Positions 26,804-38,500 of a DNA stretch of 64,000 nucleotides are shown piece by piece. Under the pieces are notes generated by a model. That model worked only from the letters and a program-made list of their open reading frames with translations. It was not told the DNA's origin and made no database searches. A program made the translations under genes and the position numbers. Position 1 is the stretch's first letter, and the number at the start of each line of letters is the position of its first letter. Source of the stretch: Flectobacillus sp. BAB-3569 (lineage in GTDB: Bacteria > Bacteroidota > Bacteroidia > Cytophagales > Spirosomataceae); NCBI RefSeq assembly GCF_002270355.1, contig NZ_NJFZ01000007.1, positions 124,001 to 188,000 on the forward strand, read 5' to 3'.

Positions 26804-27526
26804 ATGACAGTACTTCCATACAAAGAGCAAGAGGCTAGCAAAAAGGAGCAAGTAGCTCAAATGTTTAATAATATTTCACATAAATACGACTTTTTGAATC
26901 ACCTTTTGAGCGGTGGTATTGATATTTTATGGCGTAAAAAAGCCATCAAACTATTGAAAGCTGCCCAGCCAAAAAATATTTTGGATATTGCTACTGGAAC
27001 GGGTGATTTTGCTATTGAGGCATTGGCTCTAAAGCCCGAAAAAATTGTCGGAGTGGATATTTCGGAAGGAATGTTGAATGTAGGGAAAGAGAAAATCAAA
27101 AAATTAGGTGTTGATAATATCATCGAAATGCAATTAGGTGATTCGGAAAGATTACTTTTCGAAGACAATACTTTTGATGCTGTCATCGTTAGTTTTGGCG
27201 TAAGAAACTTCGAAAATTTGGAGAAAGGGCTTACCGATATGTGTCGTGTAATGAAGCCAGGAGGTACATGTATTGTTTTGGAGTTTTCAAAGCCAAAATC
27301 ATTCCCTTTCAAACAGATTTATAATTTCTATTTCAAATACATTTTGCCTACTATTGGTAATATGGTTTCAAAAGATTCATCGGCTTATACATATCTTCCA
27401 GAGTCTGTACAAGCATTTCCTGATGGTGAAGACTTTTTGAAGGTATATCACAAAGCAGGTTTTACTCAGACGCAATGCTTACCACTTACGTTCGGAATAA
27501 GTACGATTTACATTGGCAAAAAATAA
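26804..27526 (+). CDS. ubiE: Demethylmenaquinone methyltransferase (UbiE/MenG)
   Basis: 240 residues from the ATG at 26804, the normal family length; the in-frame ATG at 26666 would add 46 residues of unrelated sequence. The motifs are clear: MFNNISHKYDFLNHLLSGG near the N-terminus, SAM-binding DIATGTGDFA (61-70), VGVDISEGML and VVSFGVRNFENL. It methylates demethylmenaquinone with SAM as the last step of menaquinone synthesis; Bacteroidota use menaquinone, so this is the relevant reaction. The 3' end overlaps the start of the PorT-like gene by 52 nt. Confidence 0.96.
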   Translation: MTVLPYKEQEASKKEQVAQMFNNISHKYDFLNHLLSGGIDILWRKKAIKLLKAAQPKNILDIATGTGDFAIEALALKPEKIVGVDISEGMLNVGKEKIKKLGVDNIIEMQLGDSERLLFEDNTFDAVIVSFGVRNFENLEKGLTDMCRVMKPGGTCIVLEFSKPKSFPFKQIYNFYFKYILPTIGNMVSKDSSAYTYLPESVQAFPDGEDFLKVYHKAGFTQTQCLPLTFGISTIYIGKK

Positions 27527-28227
27527 TTTTTGCTGCTGTTACAGGCATATTGGTGCTAGGGTTTTCGCAAAAATCTCAGGCTCAACGCTATAAATACAAA
27601 AGAATTTATGACGAGTTTTATGATGAAAAACTTGTGCATTTTGGCTTTCTTTTTGGTTTTGGAGATGCTCGATTCAACTTGTATCATGGACCTCAAGTAG
27701 CGTCTACCTCTGATACATCAAGGTCGATTGTTTCGCCAGGCAATTTTGCCTTCCTTGTTGGAGGTATTGCCAATTTTACGCTAAGCAAGCACTTTGATCT
27801 CAAAACGGGCATTAATATTGCGCTTTATGGTCGTGAAATTGATTACCGATTTAATAACTCTCCCAATTATCCACCCGAACTGCGAGAGTCAACGTGGCTC
27901 GAAATACCTGTATTACTAAAGCTAAAATCACAAAGACGAGGTAATTCGAGGATGTTTATTGATGCAGGATTTAAGGTAGGTATTGAAGCCAATGTAAGGA
28001 AAAATGCAGCGACAACCACACGATTAAATACTCGAACGGGAGATTTTTCAATAGAATATGGTATTGGATTTGAACAGTTTTTCAAGTATTTCAAATTTAC
28101 GCCAGAACTACGATTCTCACATGGTTTGGTCAATATGTACATAGCACCGACTAATCCATTTTCGTATGCCAATGCCATCCAAAAACTTAACTCTCACTCA
28201 GTTACGCTGTATTTGATGTTTGAGTAA
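27475..28227 (+). CDS. porT: PorT-like outer-membrane protein (type IX secretion/gliding associated)
   Basis: 250 residues. The start at 27475 lies inside ubiE, giving a 14-residue leader before the hydrophobic signal (IIFAAVTGILVLGFSQKSQAQ). The mature protein is an eight-strand-type outer-membrane barrel: LVHFGFLFGFGDARFNLYH, LSKHFDLKTGINIALYG, WLEIPVLLKLK, the last strand SVTLYLMFE. Established knowledge: PorT/SprT is needed for type IX secretion, and a porT-like gene next to ubiE is a common Bacteroidota arrangement. The name rests on fold and context. Confidence 0.78.
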   Translation: MLTTYVRNKYDLHWQKIIFAAVTGILVLGFSQKSQAQRYKYKRIYDEFYDEKLVHFGFLFGFGDARFNLYHGPQVASTSDTSRSIVSPGNFAFLVGGIANFTLSKHFDLKTGINIALYGREIDYRFNNSPNYPPELRESTWLEIPVLLKLKSQRRGNSRMFIDAGFKVGIEANVRKNAATTTRLNTRTGDFSIEYGIGFEQFFKYFKFTPELRFSHGLVNMYIAPTNPFSYANAIQKLNSHSVTLYLMFE

Positions 28228-28268
28228 AGGTTATTTATTAATAGTTATTCGTTATTGGATAATTCAAC

Positions 28269-28306
28269 AAAAAAGCGGTCGAAAAGCACTTTTCGACCGC
28301 TTTTTT
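28269..28306. terminator. Terminator after porT, part of a dispersed element
   Basis: A perfect 17-bp stem (AAAAAAGCGGTCGAAAA / TTTTCGACCGCTTTTTT) with loop GCAC. The same stem plus an adjoining GATGCTAC / GTAGCATC flank occurs in opposite orientation at 61155-61194, so the terminator belongs to a copied element. Confidence 0.85.
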
Positions 28307-28321
28307 TGATGCTACCATGTG

Positions 28322-28441
28322 TTTATTTCGGATATCGGATGTTGGATTTCGGAAGTATGATCTTCTATATTTTGTAAAAAACATAGGTATTTTACTTTAT
28401 TTCCGAAATCAGAAATCCCAAATCTGCAAAAGTCTGAAATA
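28322..28441 (+). repeat. MITE/REPIN-like dispersed repeat, copy 3
   Basis: Starts TTTATTTCGGATATCGGATG like the copy at 9478. The core matches the reverse copy at 7741 closely (TTTTGTAAAAAA ... GGTATTTTA). It ends with CAGAAATCCCAAATC. Confidence 0.8.
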
Positions 28442-28489
28442 CTTCGGTTTATTAGGAAAATTGGAAGGAACGTTTCAAGCATTTACCTC

Positions 28490-28510
28490 AGCTCCGTAGG
28501 AGCTTTTTTA
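28490..28510 (+). repeat. Small GGAGCT hairpin element
   Basis: AGCTCC-GTA-GGAGCT followed by T6. This CTCAGCTCCGTAGGAGC motif is a short dispersed element of the kind seen in many Bacteroidota genomes. No plus-strand gene lies immediately upstream for it to terminate. Confidence 0.5.
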
Positions 28511-28576
28511 AGCAATACGCTAAATCTAAAAAGCAACCTATTTTAGGCAAGGACAAAGGACAATTCAAAACTCCTA

Positions 28577-31500
28577 CTACTTCACTATATCCCAAACCTC
28601 TGCTACATCATTATTTTTGGCGATGAGTAGGGCTTTTTTGCCATTTGCTTTATTGAGAATTCTTGTTTTGCGGACTTGTCCTTTTACTAAAAATCCTGTT
28701 TCTAAAGAGGTCATTTTTCTAAAATTACCTTTCCCATCATTTTGAAGAATTACGCCGTAGTTGGCATCAAATCTGCCGATTTCTGGTAAAACATCAAAGA
28801 AGTTGCCATTCATGATAATTTCTAAGACGTCATCTTTATTCAGGTCAATACACTGAATACTGGTAATTGGCGAGGTTTGTGCCATCATAGGGAATGGCGT
28901 AAACTTAAATTGTCCTTTACCCAAATTCCATAAAACGCCAGACTCGCTAATATTCACCTTCTGCACCGTGGCAGATTCCAATTGACTATCTTCAAAAAGA
29001 TCTCCCATTTGTGCTGAAGCATAATCTGAGAACTTCAAAAACTTTTGTTTTATTTCTGGTAACTGCTTTTGTAAATCGGCTTTTAAGACCATCGGCCAAG
29101 GTTCTCCTTGACGATAACAAGTCATGATTTGCTCGAATGAACCATTTTTGTCAAAATCATTTACATATAATTCTGCTGGTTCGGTGGCAGATACTTTGAA
29201 GTGATGGTTATAGCCTAAATTACCCAACACAAAATCTAAATCGCCATCATTATCCAAATCTGCAGCTTGGATAGCATTCCACCAGCCGTTCAATGCCTGA
29301 TTTCCGAGATCTGTTTTTGTAAAGTTTTTACCTTTATTATTTTGCAAAATAACCACAGGCATCCAGTCGCCCACCACAATAATTTCAGGATAACGGTCGC
29401 CATTCAAATCCTGAATAGTCACATCGGTAATCATTCCTAGTGCTTGGTTAGTGCCTAGAAGCTGGCTCGAAACATCTTTAAAATTCCCTTTACCATCATT
29501 TTGTAAGATAAAGCTATTGGGATTCTGCCCATAGCGTGCGGGAGTCATACGTGTACCTATAAATAGGTCTAAATCACCATCTAAATCATAATCTAAGGCT
29601 TTGACACAAGCCCCACTGGTACGATTAGTTGGGAGAGTTGGACTATAAGTAAAATTTCCTTTCCCATCGTTCAAGAAAAGACAATCCGCCAATTGTGGGT
29701 CGTTAGGTAAAAACTCGTTACTTCCTGTTACCCAATATAAGTCCAAATCTTTATCACCATCGGCATCAAAAAACAGGGCATCTACCACCTCAAAACCCTT
29801 GTAAGGCTCAAATGAAGGCATGTTTTTCAAGGATAACCGTCCCGAAGCTGTTTGCAGATATATTTGTTTCGGTTGCGTAGCCGAGCCTCCAATAAACACA
29901 TCTTCGATACCATCGCCATTAACATCGCCTACTGCTAAGGCTGGTCCTTGGGTAGAGTATTTTTGTTTGAGCAAACCATCACGATTATAATCTACAAAGT
30001 CATTTTCGACATGGGTATATTTCCAACCTGACTGTTCGGTGTGGTTTACTAATAATGGTTTCGGATTACTTGGTGCTTTATACACAAATTTCTCTTGAGC
30101 TTGGGCGTGGTCTAGCGTAAGTGTTTGATTTGCTTTGACGTTTCGCAAGGTCTGTTTGGCATCGTCACTCCATACAATTACCAAGGAATCAATTTTTGTG
30201 CTTTTTCCTAAACCAAAATTTAAAGACAAATCCATCGACGACTGGAAGCCTCGATTGGGTAGCTGTTGTAAAACCTGCTGTTCTCCTTTCTGGAAAATAC
30301 AAACCTTTGCTCCCACTCCAAAAGCATTTTTCTCATATCCTTTCAAACGAACTTTCAGATAATTAGCTTGAAGTTTTTCGTTGGTTTTATTTTTATAAAT
30401 CGAAACTGGAGAGTCATTGTTATTTACCACTAAATCTAAATCGCCATCGTTGTCTAAATCAGCATAAGCAGCGCCATTCGAAAACCCTGGTCCTTCAAGT
30501 CCAAAATCTGCTGCATGATTTTCGAATTTAAAATTCCCCAAATTTTTGAAAGCATAATTGGGCACTGGCGTAGAGGTCATTTTATCGACAAACTCATGAT
30601 AATCAAATTTCTTCCCATTCAACATTTGTTGCATGGTATTTTCGTCGCCCAAGAAGGCAATATAATCTTGGTCGGTGAGATCTTTCATGATACCTGTTGC
30701 CACAAAAAAGTCTTTCAAACCATCGTTATCCATATCGAACATCAAACCTCCCCAACTCCAGTCGGTGGCGTGCAATCCCAATTGCTGACCCATTTCCGAA
30801 AAAGTCCCATCGCCGTTATTGATATGCACCATATTGCGCATATATTGGTAATAATAGTCTTGCTTGAGCTTGAACTGGAAAAAATCGTAACTCTCGTAAG
30901 TGGCAGTGCGCTTGACACGCTCCTCACTTTCGGGGAACATTTCGGTTACGATAATATCCTGCCAACCGTCGTTATTCAAATCGGCAATATCGGATCCCAT
31001 TGAGGATAATGGCGTATGACCAATTTGTTCCTCAATAGCTTCCTTGAAAGTACCATTTCGCTGGTTGATATAGAGGTAATCTCTTTCGTAAAAATCATTA
31101 GAAACATAAATATCAGGCCAGTTGTCGTTGTTAACATCACCGATGGTTACTCCCAATCCAAAACCAATCAAACTCCCATAAATACCTACCTGTTCGCTGA
31201 CATCCACAAAGTGGTTATTATCATTACGATAGAGTTTATCGCCTCCTAACGCATCTCTTTTTGCTCTGAGATTGGCATATCCTAGCCTATCCATTGGCGT
31301 AAAGCTGTTGTTGAGACAATACATATCAAGGTCGCCATCGCGGTCATAATCAAAAAATGCGGCATGAGTCGTAAAACCACCATTGGTCAAGCCATACTCT
31401 TGAGCTTGTTCTTTGAACGTTGGCATTCCAGCTTTTATTCCTTGATTTATATAGAGCTGATTTCCACGGTTATCTTTATTTCCTGAATTACAAACATAAA

Positions 31501-31879
31501 TATCGAGCAAGCCGTCGCCATTGACATCTGCCATGGTTACGCCTGTACTCCAAAACTTTTTCCCAGAAATTCCTGCTTTTTCGGTAATATCCTCAAACTG
31601 TAAATTGCCTTTGTTGAGATACAAACGGTTTTGTTCAAAATTAGAAGTCAAAAACAGGTCAGGCAAACCATCATTGTTGAGGTCACCAAGAGCCACACCA
31701 CCGCCATTATAAAAATTGCGGTAGTTAAAAATGTTAAAATCTGGTCGATCGAGGATATGATTGGTAAAATCTACACCAGTGTGGCTAGCAGATAGCTCTT
31801 CAAAAAGCGTATCCTTGGGCGATGTAGAACAACTCCAGAAACACAAAATTGATACTAGTAATCCAACTATTTTTTTCAT
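28577..31879 (-). CDS. CRTAC1-like lipoprotein 1 (FG-GAP/VCBS repeats plus ASPIC/UnbV)
   Basis: 1100 residues. Lipoprotein signal (LCFWSCSTS). Many FG-GAP/VCBS repeats with the calcium-binding loop DxNxDGxxD (DLNNDGLPDLF, DVNGDGLLDIYV, DYDRDGDLDMYCL) form two beta-propeller blocks. Between them, near residues 530-600, is an ASPIC/UnbV-type segment (GVGAKVCIF, NRGFQSSMDLSLNFGLGK, IDSLVIVW). The conserved C-terminus reads GQVRKTRIL...KNNDVAEVW. Such lipoproteins are expected at the cell surface; proposed roles are adhesion or glycan binding, and none is established. It is the last of four paralogues and is separated from the next by a terminator. Confidence 0.88.
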   Translation of the reverse strand: MKKIVGLLVSILCFWSCSTSPKDTLFEELSASHTGVDFTNHILDRPDFNIFNYRNFYNGGGVALGDLNNDGLPDLFLTSNFEQNRLYLNKGNLQFEDITEKAGISGKKFWSTGVTMADVNGDGLLDIYVCNSGNKDNRGNQLYINQGIKAGMPTFKEQAQEYGLTNGGFTTHAAFFDYDRDGDLDMYCLNNSFTPMDRLGYANLRAKRDALGGDKLYRNDNNHFVDVSEQVGIYGSLIGFGLGVTIGDVNNDNWPDIYVSNDFYERDYLYINQRNGTFKEAIEEQIGHTPLSSMGSDIADLNNDGWQDIIVTEMFPESEERVKRTATYESYDFFQFKLKQDYYYQYMRNMVHINNGDGTFSEMGQQLGLHATDWSWGGLMFDMDNDGLKDFFVATGIMKDLTDQDYIAFLGDENTMQQMLNGKKFDYHEFVDKMTSTPVPNYAFKNLGNFKFENHAADFGLEGPGFSNGAAYADLDNDGDLDLVVNNNDSPVSIYKNKTNEKLQANYLKVRLKGYEKNAFGVGAKVCIFQKGEQQVLQQLPNRGFQSSMDLSLNFGLGKSTKIDSLVIVWSDDAKQTLRNVKANQTLTLDHAQAQEKFVYKAPSNPKPLLVNHTEQSGWKYTHVENDFVDYNRDGLLKQKYSTQGPALAVGDVNGDGIEDVFIGGSATQPKQIYLQTASGRLSLKNMPSFEPYKGFEVVDALFFDADGDKDLDLYWVTGSNEFLPNDPQLADCLFLNDGKGNFTYSPTLPTNRTSGACVKALDYDLDGDLDLFIGTRMTPARYGQNPNSFILQNDGKGNFKDVSSQLLGTNQALGMITDVTIQDLNGDRYPEIIVVGDWMPVVILQNNKGKNFTKTDLGNQALNGWWNAIQAADLDNDGDLDFVLGNLGYNHHFKVSATEPAELYVNDFDKNGSFEQIMTCYRQGEPWPMVLKADLQKQLPEIKQKFLKFSDYASAQMGDLFEDSQLESATVQKVNISESGVLWNLGKGQFKFTPFPMMAQTSPITSIQCIDLNKDDVLEIIMNGNFFDVLPEIGRFDANYGVILQNDGKGNFRKMTSLETGFLVKGQVRKTRILNKANGKKALLIAKNNDVAEVWDIVK

Positions 31880-32040
31880 ATAAACAGAATGCTATGAGCC
31901 AAAGCTTTAGGCATTTTCTAAGATCTTTTTTTATATGGGTATGTTTGAAAAAAGGGATAAACTTATGCTGAAAGGACTGTTCTCACTTTGTGCCTATGAA
32001 CCTTTGCCCCTATTCCCTCTATCTACAACTTTTCCTTACA

Positions 32041-32088
32041 AAAATACAAACCTCACCACGCTTTTACGCATAGTGAGGTTTGTATTTT
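32041..32088. terminator. Terminator after CRTAC1-like gene 2
   Basis: A 16-bp inverted repeat (AAAATACAAACCTCAC / GTGAGGTTTGTATTTT) with a 16-nt loop, 30 nt past the minus-strand stop. It insulates gene 2 from gene 1. Confidence 0.85.
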
Positions 32089-32117
32089 AGCATTTATTCG
32101 ACCATTTGGAAAAAGTA

Positions 32118-35100
32118 TTAGACTTGCGACAATACCATCAGTGTATCATTGTTTCTAACCACCAAAATATAGGTCTTTCCTTGTATTTTGATTGATTGTA
32201 ATCGTTTGACTTGCCCTTTGATAGAAATACCTAAAGGCTTTACTTCAAAATCACCTTTTCCTTTGTTGACCAACAAGGTTCCATAATCGGCATCGTAGCG
32301 TCCCATTTGAACATTACAATCATAAAAATTACCCATAAGGAGAAAATCAGGCAGATTATCGCTATTGGCATTTATGGCTTGTGCTGCAAAGTATGGGGCA
32401 AATTGCGCCTGATATGGCAAGGCATTTACAGTAAAGTTTCCTTTACCATCATTGATAAAAACGGCATTTGAAAAATAGTTGGCTTCTAGGATTTTGGCAG
32501 CTTCCAATTCTGTACTTCCCACCAAATCTTTGACTTCGGCTTTGGCAAAATCCTTAGCTAGCAAGAATTTCTTTTTCATAAAAGGAAACTGCTTTTGCGT
32601 CTCGGTTTTATTGGCAAAAAGAATTTCTTGCCCTCCTAAATAATAAGTCAATAAGCCATCGGTTGAGCCATTTTTATCAAAATCATTGACATACAAACGC
32701 ACAGGTTGCTCTGGGGTGGCTTTGAGTCGGCTATTTAATCCCAAGTTTCCTGCTACAATATCCAAATCGCCATCAGCATCTATGTCTGTAGTGTAGGTAA
32801 AATTCCACCAACCTTTTTCTTGTGTCAGGATTTTTTTCACCAACTTTCCTTTTTGATTTTCGAATAGACAAAGGCCATCCCATTCCAAAGACAAGAGTAA
32901 ATCTGTATCGCCGTCTTTATCTAAATCTACACTTTCAGCATTTTTAACCAAACCTACTTCGGATAATTCTGGAGCTATTTTAGCGGTAATATCTACAAAC
33001 TGTTTTCCATTGTATTTGAACAAATACGATGGAGGAATTTTACCATAAGCAAAAGGAACCGAGCGTCCACCCACAAAAACTTCTGGGCGACCATCGCCAT
33101 CTATATCTTGTGCTTTGATACAAGCTTCGGTCATTGTAACTGCTGGAAAAGCGCCTTCTTGAGCTTTTAAAAGCCCTTTACCATCATTGAGATACAAACG
33201 AGGCTGGATATATTCGGAGCCAACAGCGTATTGATTTCCACCTTCTGCCACTAGCAAATCTACATGTGAATCGCCATTGATGTCAATCCATTGGGCATCT
33301 ACCTCTTCATAATTTAGGTCTTTTTGCAAATCGGGTTGAGCTATTTCTTTAAACTTTCCATTTCTTTGCTGAAGGTAGACTTTTGCCAAACTGGTTTGCG
33401 ATGAACCAATAAAGAAATCTTCCAAACCATCATGATTGATATCGGCAACCGCTAGCGCTGGCCCTTCCGAGGACATTTTATGTGGGATTAACGCTTCTCT
33501 TTCAAACTCATGGAAAAGGTTTTCCTCATGTTTTACTGTTACTCCGAGAATTTCTGAAACGTCTTTGAAATATGTTTTCGGACGGTATTTATTTTTGAAA
33601 CCTTCAAAATCGAATACAGGGAGATTTACCTTATGCGATATCGTTAAAGAATCTTTCAAGTCTTCTTTTCTTATTTTCTGAAAGGTTCGGTCTGGCCAAA
33701 TCAAGTATGCCGAATCTACCTCGGCACGATTACCCAACCCCATCACCAGCGGAATCTCCATACTTGCTTGAAAGGCTCTAACAGGAAATTTTTCAAAATA
33801 AAGGGTTTCATTTTTCTTAAAAATCAACACCTTCGCTCCTATTGCATTAAGATTTTGGGCTTTGCCTTTTAAATACAATCTTGTATGTCCTTGACCTGGT
33901 GCGTAAGCATCCGCTAAGTTCTTGTAGACGTAAGCTTTTTCATTGATATTATTGGTCACAATATCCAAATCGCCATCATTGTCTAAATCGGCATAAATAG
34001 CGCCATTGGAATAAGAATTTTGATTATTGGCAATCTGCGAAGCTATTTCCTCAAAGGCTAAATTAGGATTATTCTTAAAGAACTGATTCGGAATTTTGAT
34101 TTCAGGAAGTTTCCCGTCCAAAGAAATATCCTTTTCATCCATTTGCTTTTGATCGAGCTTATTTTGGACTTCTTCCGAAGAAATAAAATTGATATAGTCC
34201 ATATCATTTACTCGTTTCGGAATACCGTTGGATACAAACAAATCTTTTCGACCGTCATTATCAAAATCAAAAATCAATGGCGACCACGACCAGTCTGTGG
34301 CAAACATATTGGCATATAAACCTATTTCGCTAAAAGTATTATCGCCGCGGTTGAGCTGTAAGTTATTGCGTGAAAACTGATACCCATAACCTGCTTGAAT
34401 TTTGTAGAAAAAGGTAGAATAGGAATCTTCTCCTTCCGAACGTTTGAGGATTTCACGGTCATAAGGAAGCATATCCATAGACACAATATCATCCAAAAAA
34501 TCGTTGTTCAAATCTGCAACATCAACTCCCATCGAAAACTGGCTGGTATGACCAATTTGACTTGTGAGTTGATCAGCAAAACTTCCATTTTTTGATTGAT
34601 GTATAAATAATCATTTTCATGGAAATCATTGCCAATATACATATCTGGGTATCCATCAAAATTGAAATCGCCCAGACCAATACCTAAACCATAGCCCAAA
34701 GCATCGGCAGCAATACCTGCCTGCTGCGTTATTTCTTCAAATTTGCCATTATTATTTACGTAAAATCTATCGCCAGCCAAAGGGTGAATGGTTCCCTTAA
34801 AATTATCTCTTAAACCGAAAGTTCCGTTTTGATGCACCGAGTGATTGAGCTGAAACATATCCAAATCACCGTCTAAATCATAATCAAAAAAGGCAGCTTG
34901 TGTACCAAATCCAATCAAATCAAGTCCATATTTTTGAGATTGTTCCTCATACACAGGTACACCATCAGCGCCTATTTTCTGGCAAACAAATAATAGGTTA
35001 TGCCCTTTTAACACCTCAAAATCACCAACTTGATTGACATAAATATCCAATAAGCCATCTTGATTTATGTCGACAATCGATACGCCGTTTGACCAACCTT

Positions 35101-35434
35101 TTCCTCCTTTGAAGTTTGATTTTTCTGTAACATTTTCAAACTTCATATTACCCTTATTCAAGAAAATTTTGTTGTCGCTCATGTTGGCAGTAAATACCAA
35201 ATCTACCCAACCATCATTGTTTAAATCTCCAGCGCCAATACCTCCACCATTGTAGAAATACATGTAACGGAAAATATTAAAATCTTTAGTCGGATTGAGG
35301 TCGTTCGAAAAATCAATACCCGTAGTTTCGCCATCTAACAACTCAAAGGCAGGAGGTGTTTTCTTCTGACAGCTTTGTGTAAAAAGAAGGAATAGGGCAA
35401 CAGGGAGGTATATAAGAAATGAAAATCTTTTCAT
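32118..35434 (-). CDS. CRTAC1-like lipoprotein 2 (frameshifted as written)
   Basis: The 5' frame (from 35434) stops at 34508; the 3' frame opens at 34532. Adding one T to the T6 run at 34588-34593 (plus strand) gives 1105 residues, reading LYINQKNGSFADQLTSQIGH across the break. Lipobox FLLFTQSC. The same layout as its paralogues: FG-GAP repeats (GDLNNDGWVDLVF, DYDLDGDLDMFQL), a central ASPIC/UnbV-like part (AIGAKVLIFKK, VRAFQASMEIPLVMGLG), a second propeller block, and the C-terminus GQVKRLQSIKI...VRNNDTLMVL. The break is probably a sequence error or a recent mutation. Confidence 0.8.
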
Positions 35435-35466
35435 CGAATCAGCTTGAATGATGTGTATATCGAAAA

Positions 35467-35503
35467 TTTCCCCTTATGAAGGTTTTACCAACATAAGGGG
35501 AAA
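35467..35503 (-). terminator. Terminator after CRTAC1-like gene 3
   Basis: Stem TTTCCCCTTATG / CATAAGGGGAAA immediately after the minus-strand stop, followed on that strand by a short T-run (AAATTTTCG). It lies in the 74-bp gap between paralogues 3 and 2, so read-through may be partial. Confidence 0.75.
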
Positions 35504-35508
35504 CAAAA

Positions 35509-38500
35509 CTATTTTTTGAGCGCAAATAACCTTGGCACTTCATTGTTGATAAGTGCCAGATACTCAGTCTGACTTTTTACTTTCACAGGCAAAATTTGCT
35601 TGATTTCACCATTCAGTACAAAACCACTTTCTTGATTGGTAAGTACTTCAAACTGTCCTTTTCCCTTATTAATCAATACATTTCCACGACTTGCATCAAT
35701 CATCGCCAACTGCGGAATAAAGCCCGTGTAGTTACCTCCAATAATCAAATCAGGTTTACCATCGTGGTTTACATCAGTTTGTTCGATAGCATTGATACAC
35801 GATAACTGTGCCACTTCTGGCAGGGCTACTACCGTAAAATTGCCTTTACCGTCGTTGATTGCCACGATAGATTTGCAGTACCCCACCGTTTTGGTCAAAC
35901 TTCCTTCTAACACATCCGACGGAAACAAATCTTGCAATGACTTTTTAGCATACTCAGCATGTTGAAGAATCTGCTTTTTCAAGGCTGGGAATTGCTCTGC
36001 CATTTCTCTTTTTAGGAAAACAGGAGAATCCTTTTCATTAATCGTCTTAGTCAAGATTTTATCAATGCTTCCATTTTTATCAAAATCTTTTACCCATATC
36101 TTCAGTGGCGCATCCAACTGGGTATGTAGCGTAAAGTTTTCGCCCATATTGCCCAATACCATGTCGTTGTCTCCATCACCATCAACATCCAATACCTTGA
36201 TTGCTCCCCAGAAACCTGTATATTCTTCCAGTCCATTATCTGCTTTTTCGAATTTGGCGCCTTTAGCCAACAAAGTCACAGGTGCCATCCAGTCGCCCAC
36301 GATGACCAAATCCTTTTTACCATCTTTGTTGACATCCGACAAAGAGGCATCACGCACCATACCGAGTTCTTTTAATTGTGGCGCAACACTTGCTGTCACA
36401 TCCTTGAAAGCTCCTTTTCCATCATTTTGGTAAATAAAACTATTCGGATTCAAGCCGTATTGCATTGGCACACTACGACTTCCTACAAACAAATCTATAT
36501 CGCCATCGGCATCATAATCGAGTGGCAAAACCACTGAAGTGTTCAAGGTATTCATCGGAATAGCTCCCGACGAATAAGTAAATTTGCCTTTCCCGTCGTT
36601 TAGGTACAATCTATCCAACAAGTCATTTGTCCCTTCCGAAACCTCATTACCTCCGCTACCTACGAACAAATCCAAATCGCCATCTTTGTCAGCATCAAAA
36701 ATAGCACCGCAGTATCTTCAAAAAAGGCTGTTCTTTCAAATGATTCTTGTTTGGATAATTTGAAACCAACCGCTGTTTGCAAATACAACATACCTGCTTG
36801 ATTTTTTGCACCTGCTATATAAATGTCCTCTAAACCATCGCCATTGACATCGCCAACAGCAGCCTTTGGACCTTCTTTCGAAAGCATAGCAGGCAGGTTT
36901 TTTTCTTGGTAAAAATCTTCATAAGGATCTTCTTGGTGTTTTTCAAATGACTGTGTTACCCACTGAAAATAACCTTCCACCAACTTTGCCTTTGGATAAG
37001 ACATTTTTTTACCATCCTTCATTTGATACGAAACCAAGCCATCAATTTTAGGATTTTTGTAAATACTAATACGTTGGTCAGGCCAAGTAATAATGAGAGA
37101 ATCTATTTTGGTATTTTTCCCTAAACCAAAATTCAAAACATACTCCGCACTCGACTGAAATCCACGAGAAGGAATCAGTGAACGAGTTTGTGTTTCTTTT
37201 CCTGTAAAAACATCTACTTTGGCTCCTACCGCATAGGTATTTTGACCTTCGCCTTGAAGTTTTACTTTTAAGAAATGAGGCTTTTCGGCCTGTTTGTCAG
37301 AATTGTTGCGATATACAAAACATTGAGCATTGACGTTGTTTACCACCAAATCTTCATCTCCATCGTTATCCAAATCAGCATACATAGCGCCATTCGAGAA
37401 CGACGGCGCATCAAAACCAAAATCCTTAGCCTTTTCTTCGAACTTCAATGATTTAGTATTATGGAAAAAGTTGTTAGGAATTGGCGTTGAAGGCATTTTT
37501 TCAATGATTTTATTAAAATCCTGTTTTACACCCGTCATACGCATATCCTGCACCAGCTCATTGGCAAAAAAGTCAATAAAATCTTGGTCGATTACGTCGT
37601 TGTAAATACCATTACAAACATAAATATCATTGTATCCGTCGTTATCAGCATCAAACATCAAAGCACCCCAACTCCAATCACTCGCGGCTACGCCAGCGTA
37701 ATTTCCTATTTCCGAAAAAGTACCATCTTGGTTATTTAACTGAAGGCTATTTTGCTGGAATTGGTTATAAAAACCACGTTCTTTTTTTAGTTTAAAAACA
37801 TAATGATTATCGAAAGAAGAAGTAGTTTTCAAACGATATTCATCTCGAGGAAGCATATCTGTTGTAATAATTTCCTGATAACCATCATTGTTAATATCGG
37901 CCATATCTGCTCCCATTGAGGCAAGGCTGATATGCTTCATACGTTGCTCGATTTCTTCTTTGAAAGTTCCATCCTTTTGGTTGATATAGAGATAGTCTTT
38001 TTCGTAAAAGTCATTAGAAACGTAGATGTCTGGATAATTATCATTGTTAGCATCGCCAATGGTTACACCCAAGCCAAAACCAATCAATGAGCTATAAATA
38101 CCTGCATCTTTGGAAACGTCATGGAAAAAGCCGTTGTCGTTGCGCATCAATTTGTCGCCTCCGCCTTTCAAGAAATCCTTTACTGGCCAATCTTCAGCAC
38201 GTAATTCACGGTTGTTGGCATAGTTGAGCGTATTGACAGGGATAAAACTGTTGTTGAGGATATAACAATCCAAATCGCCATCTAAATCATAATCAAAAAA
38301 TGCCGCATGAGTGGTATAACCTCCTTCATCTAAGCCATATTTGGCGGCTGATTCGGTAAAAGTCGAGTTACCATTGTTGATAAAAAGAGCATTTTTTTGT
38401 TTTTGAGTAAACTTATTAATCCCTGCGTTGCAAACATAAATATCCAACAAACCATCGTGGTTAATATCGACCATAACCACGCCTGTATTCCATTTACCAA

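Noticed and set aside
36660-36675. Two distinct overlapping CRTAC1 genes
   Set aside because: The two halves together equal the length of the intact paralogues, and the break falls in a conserved FFDAD motif, so they are one gene.
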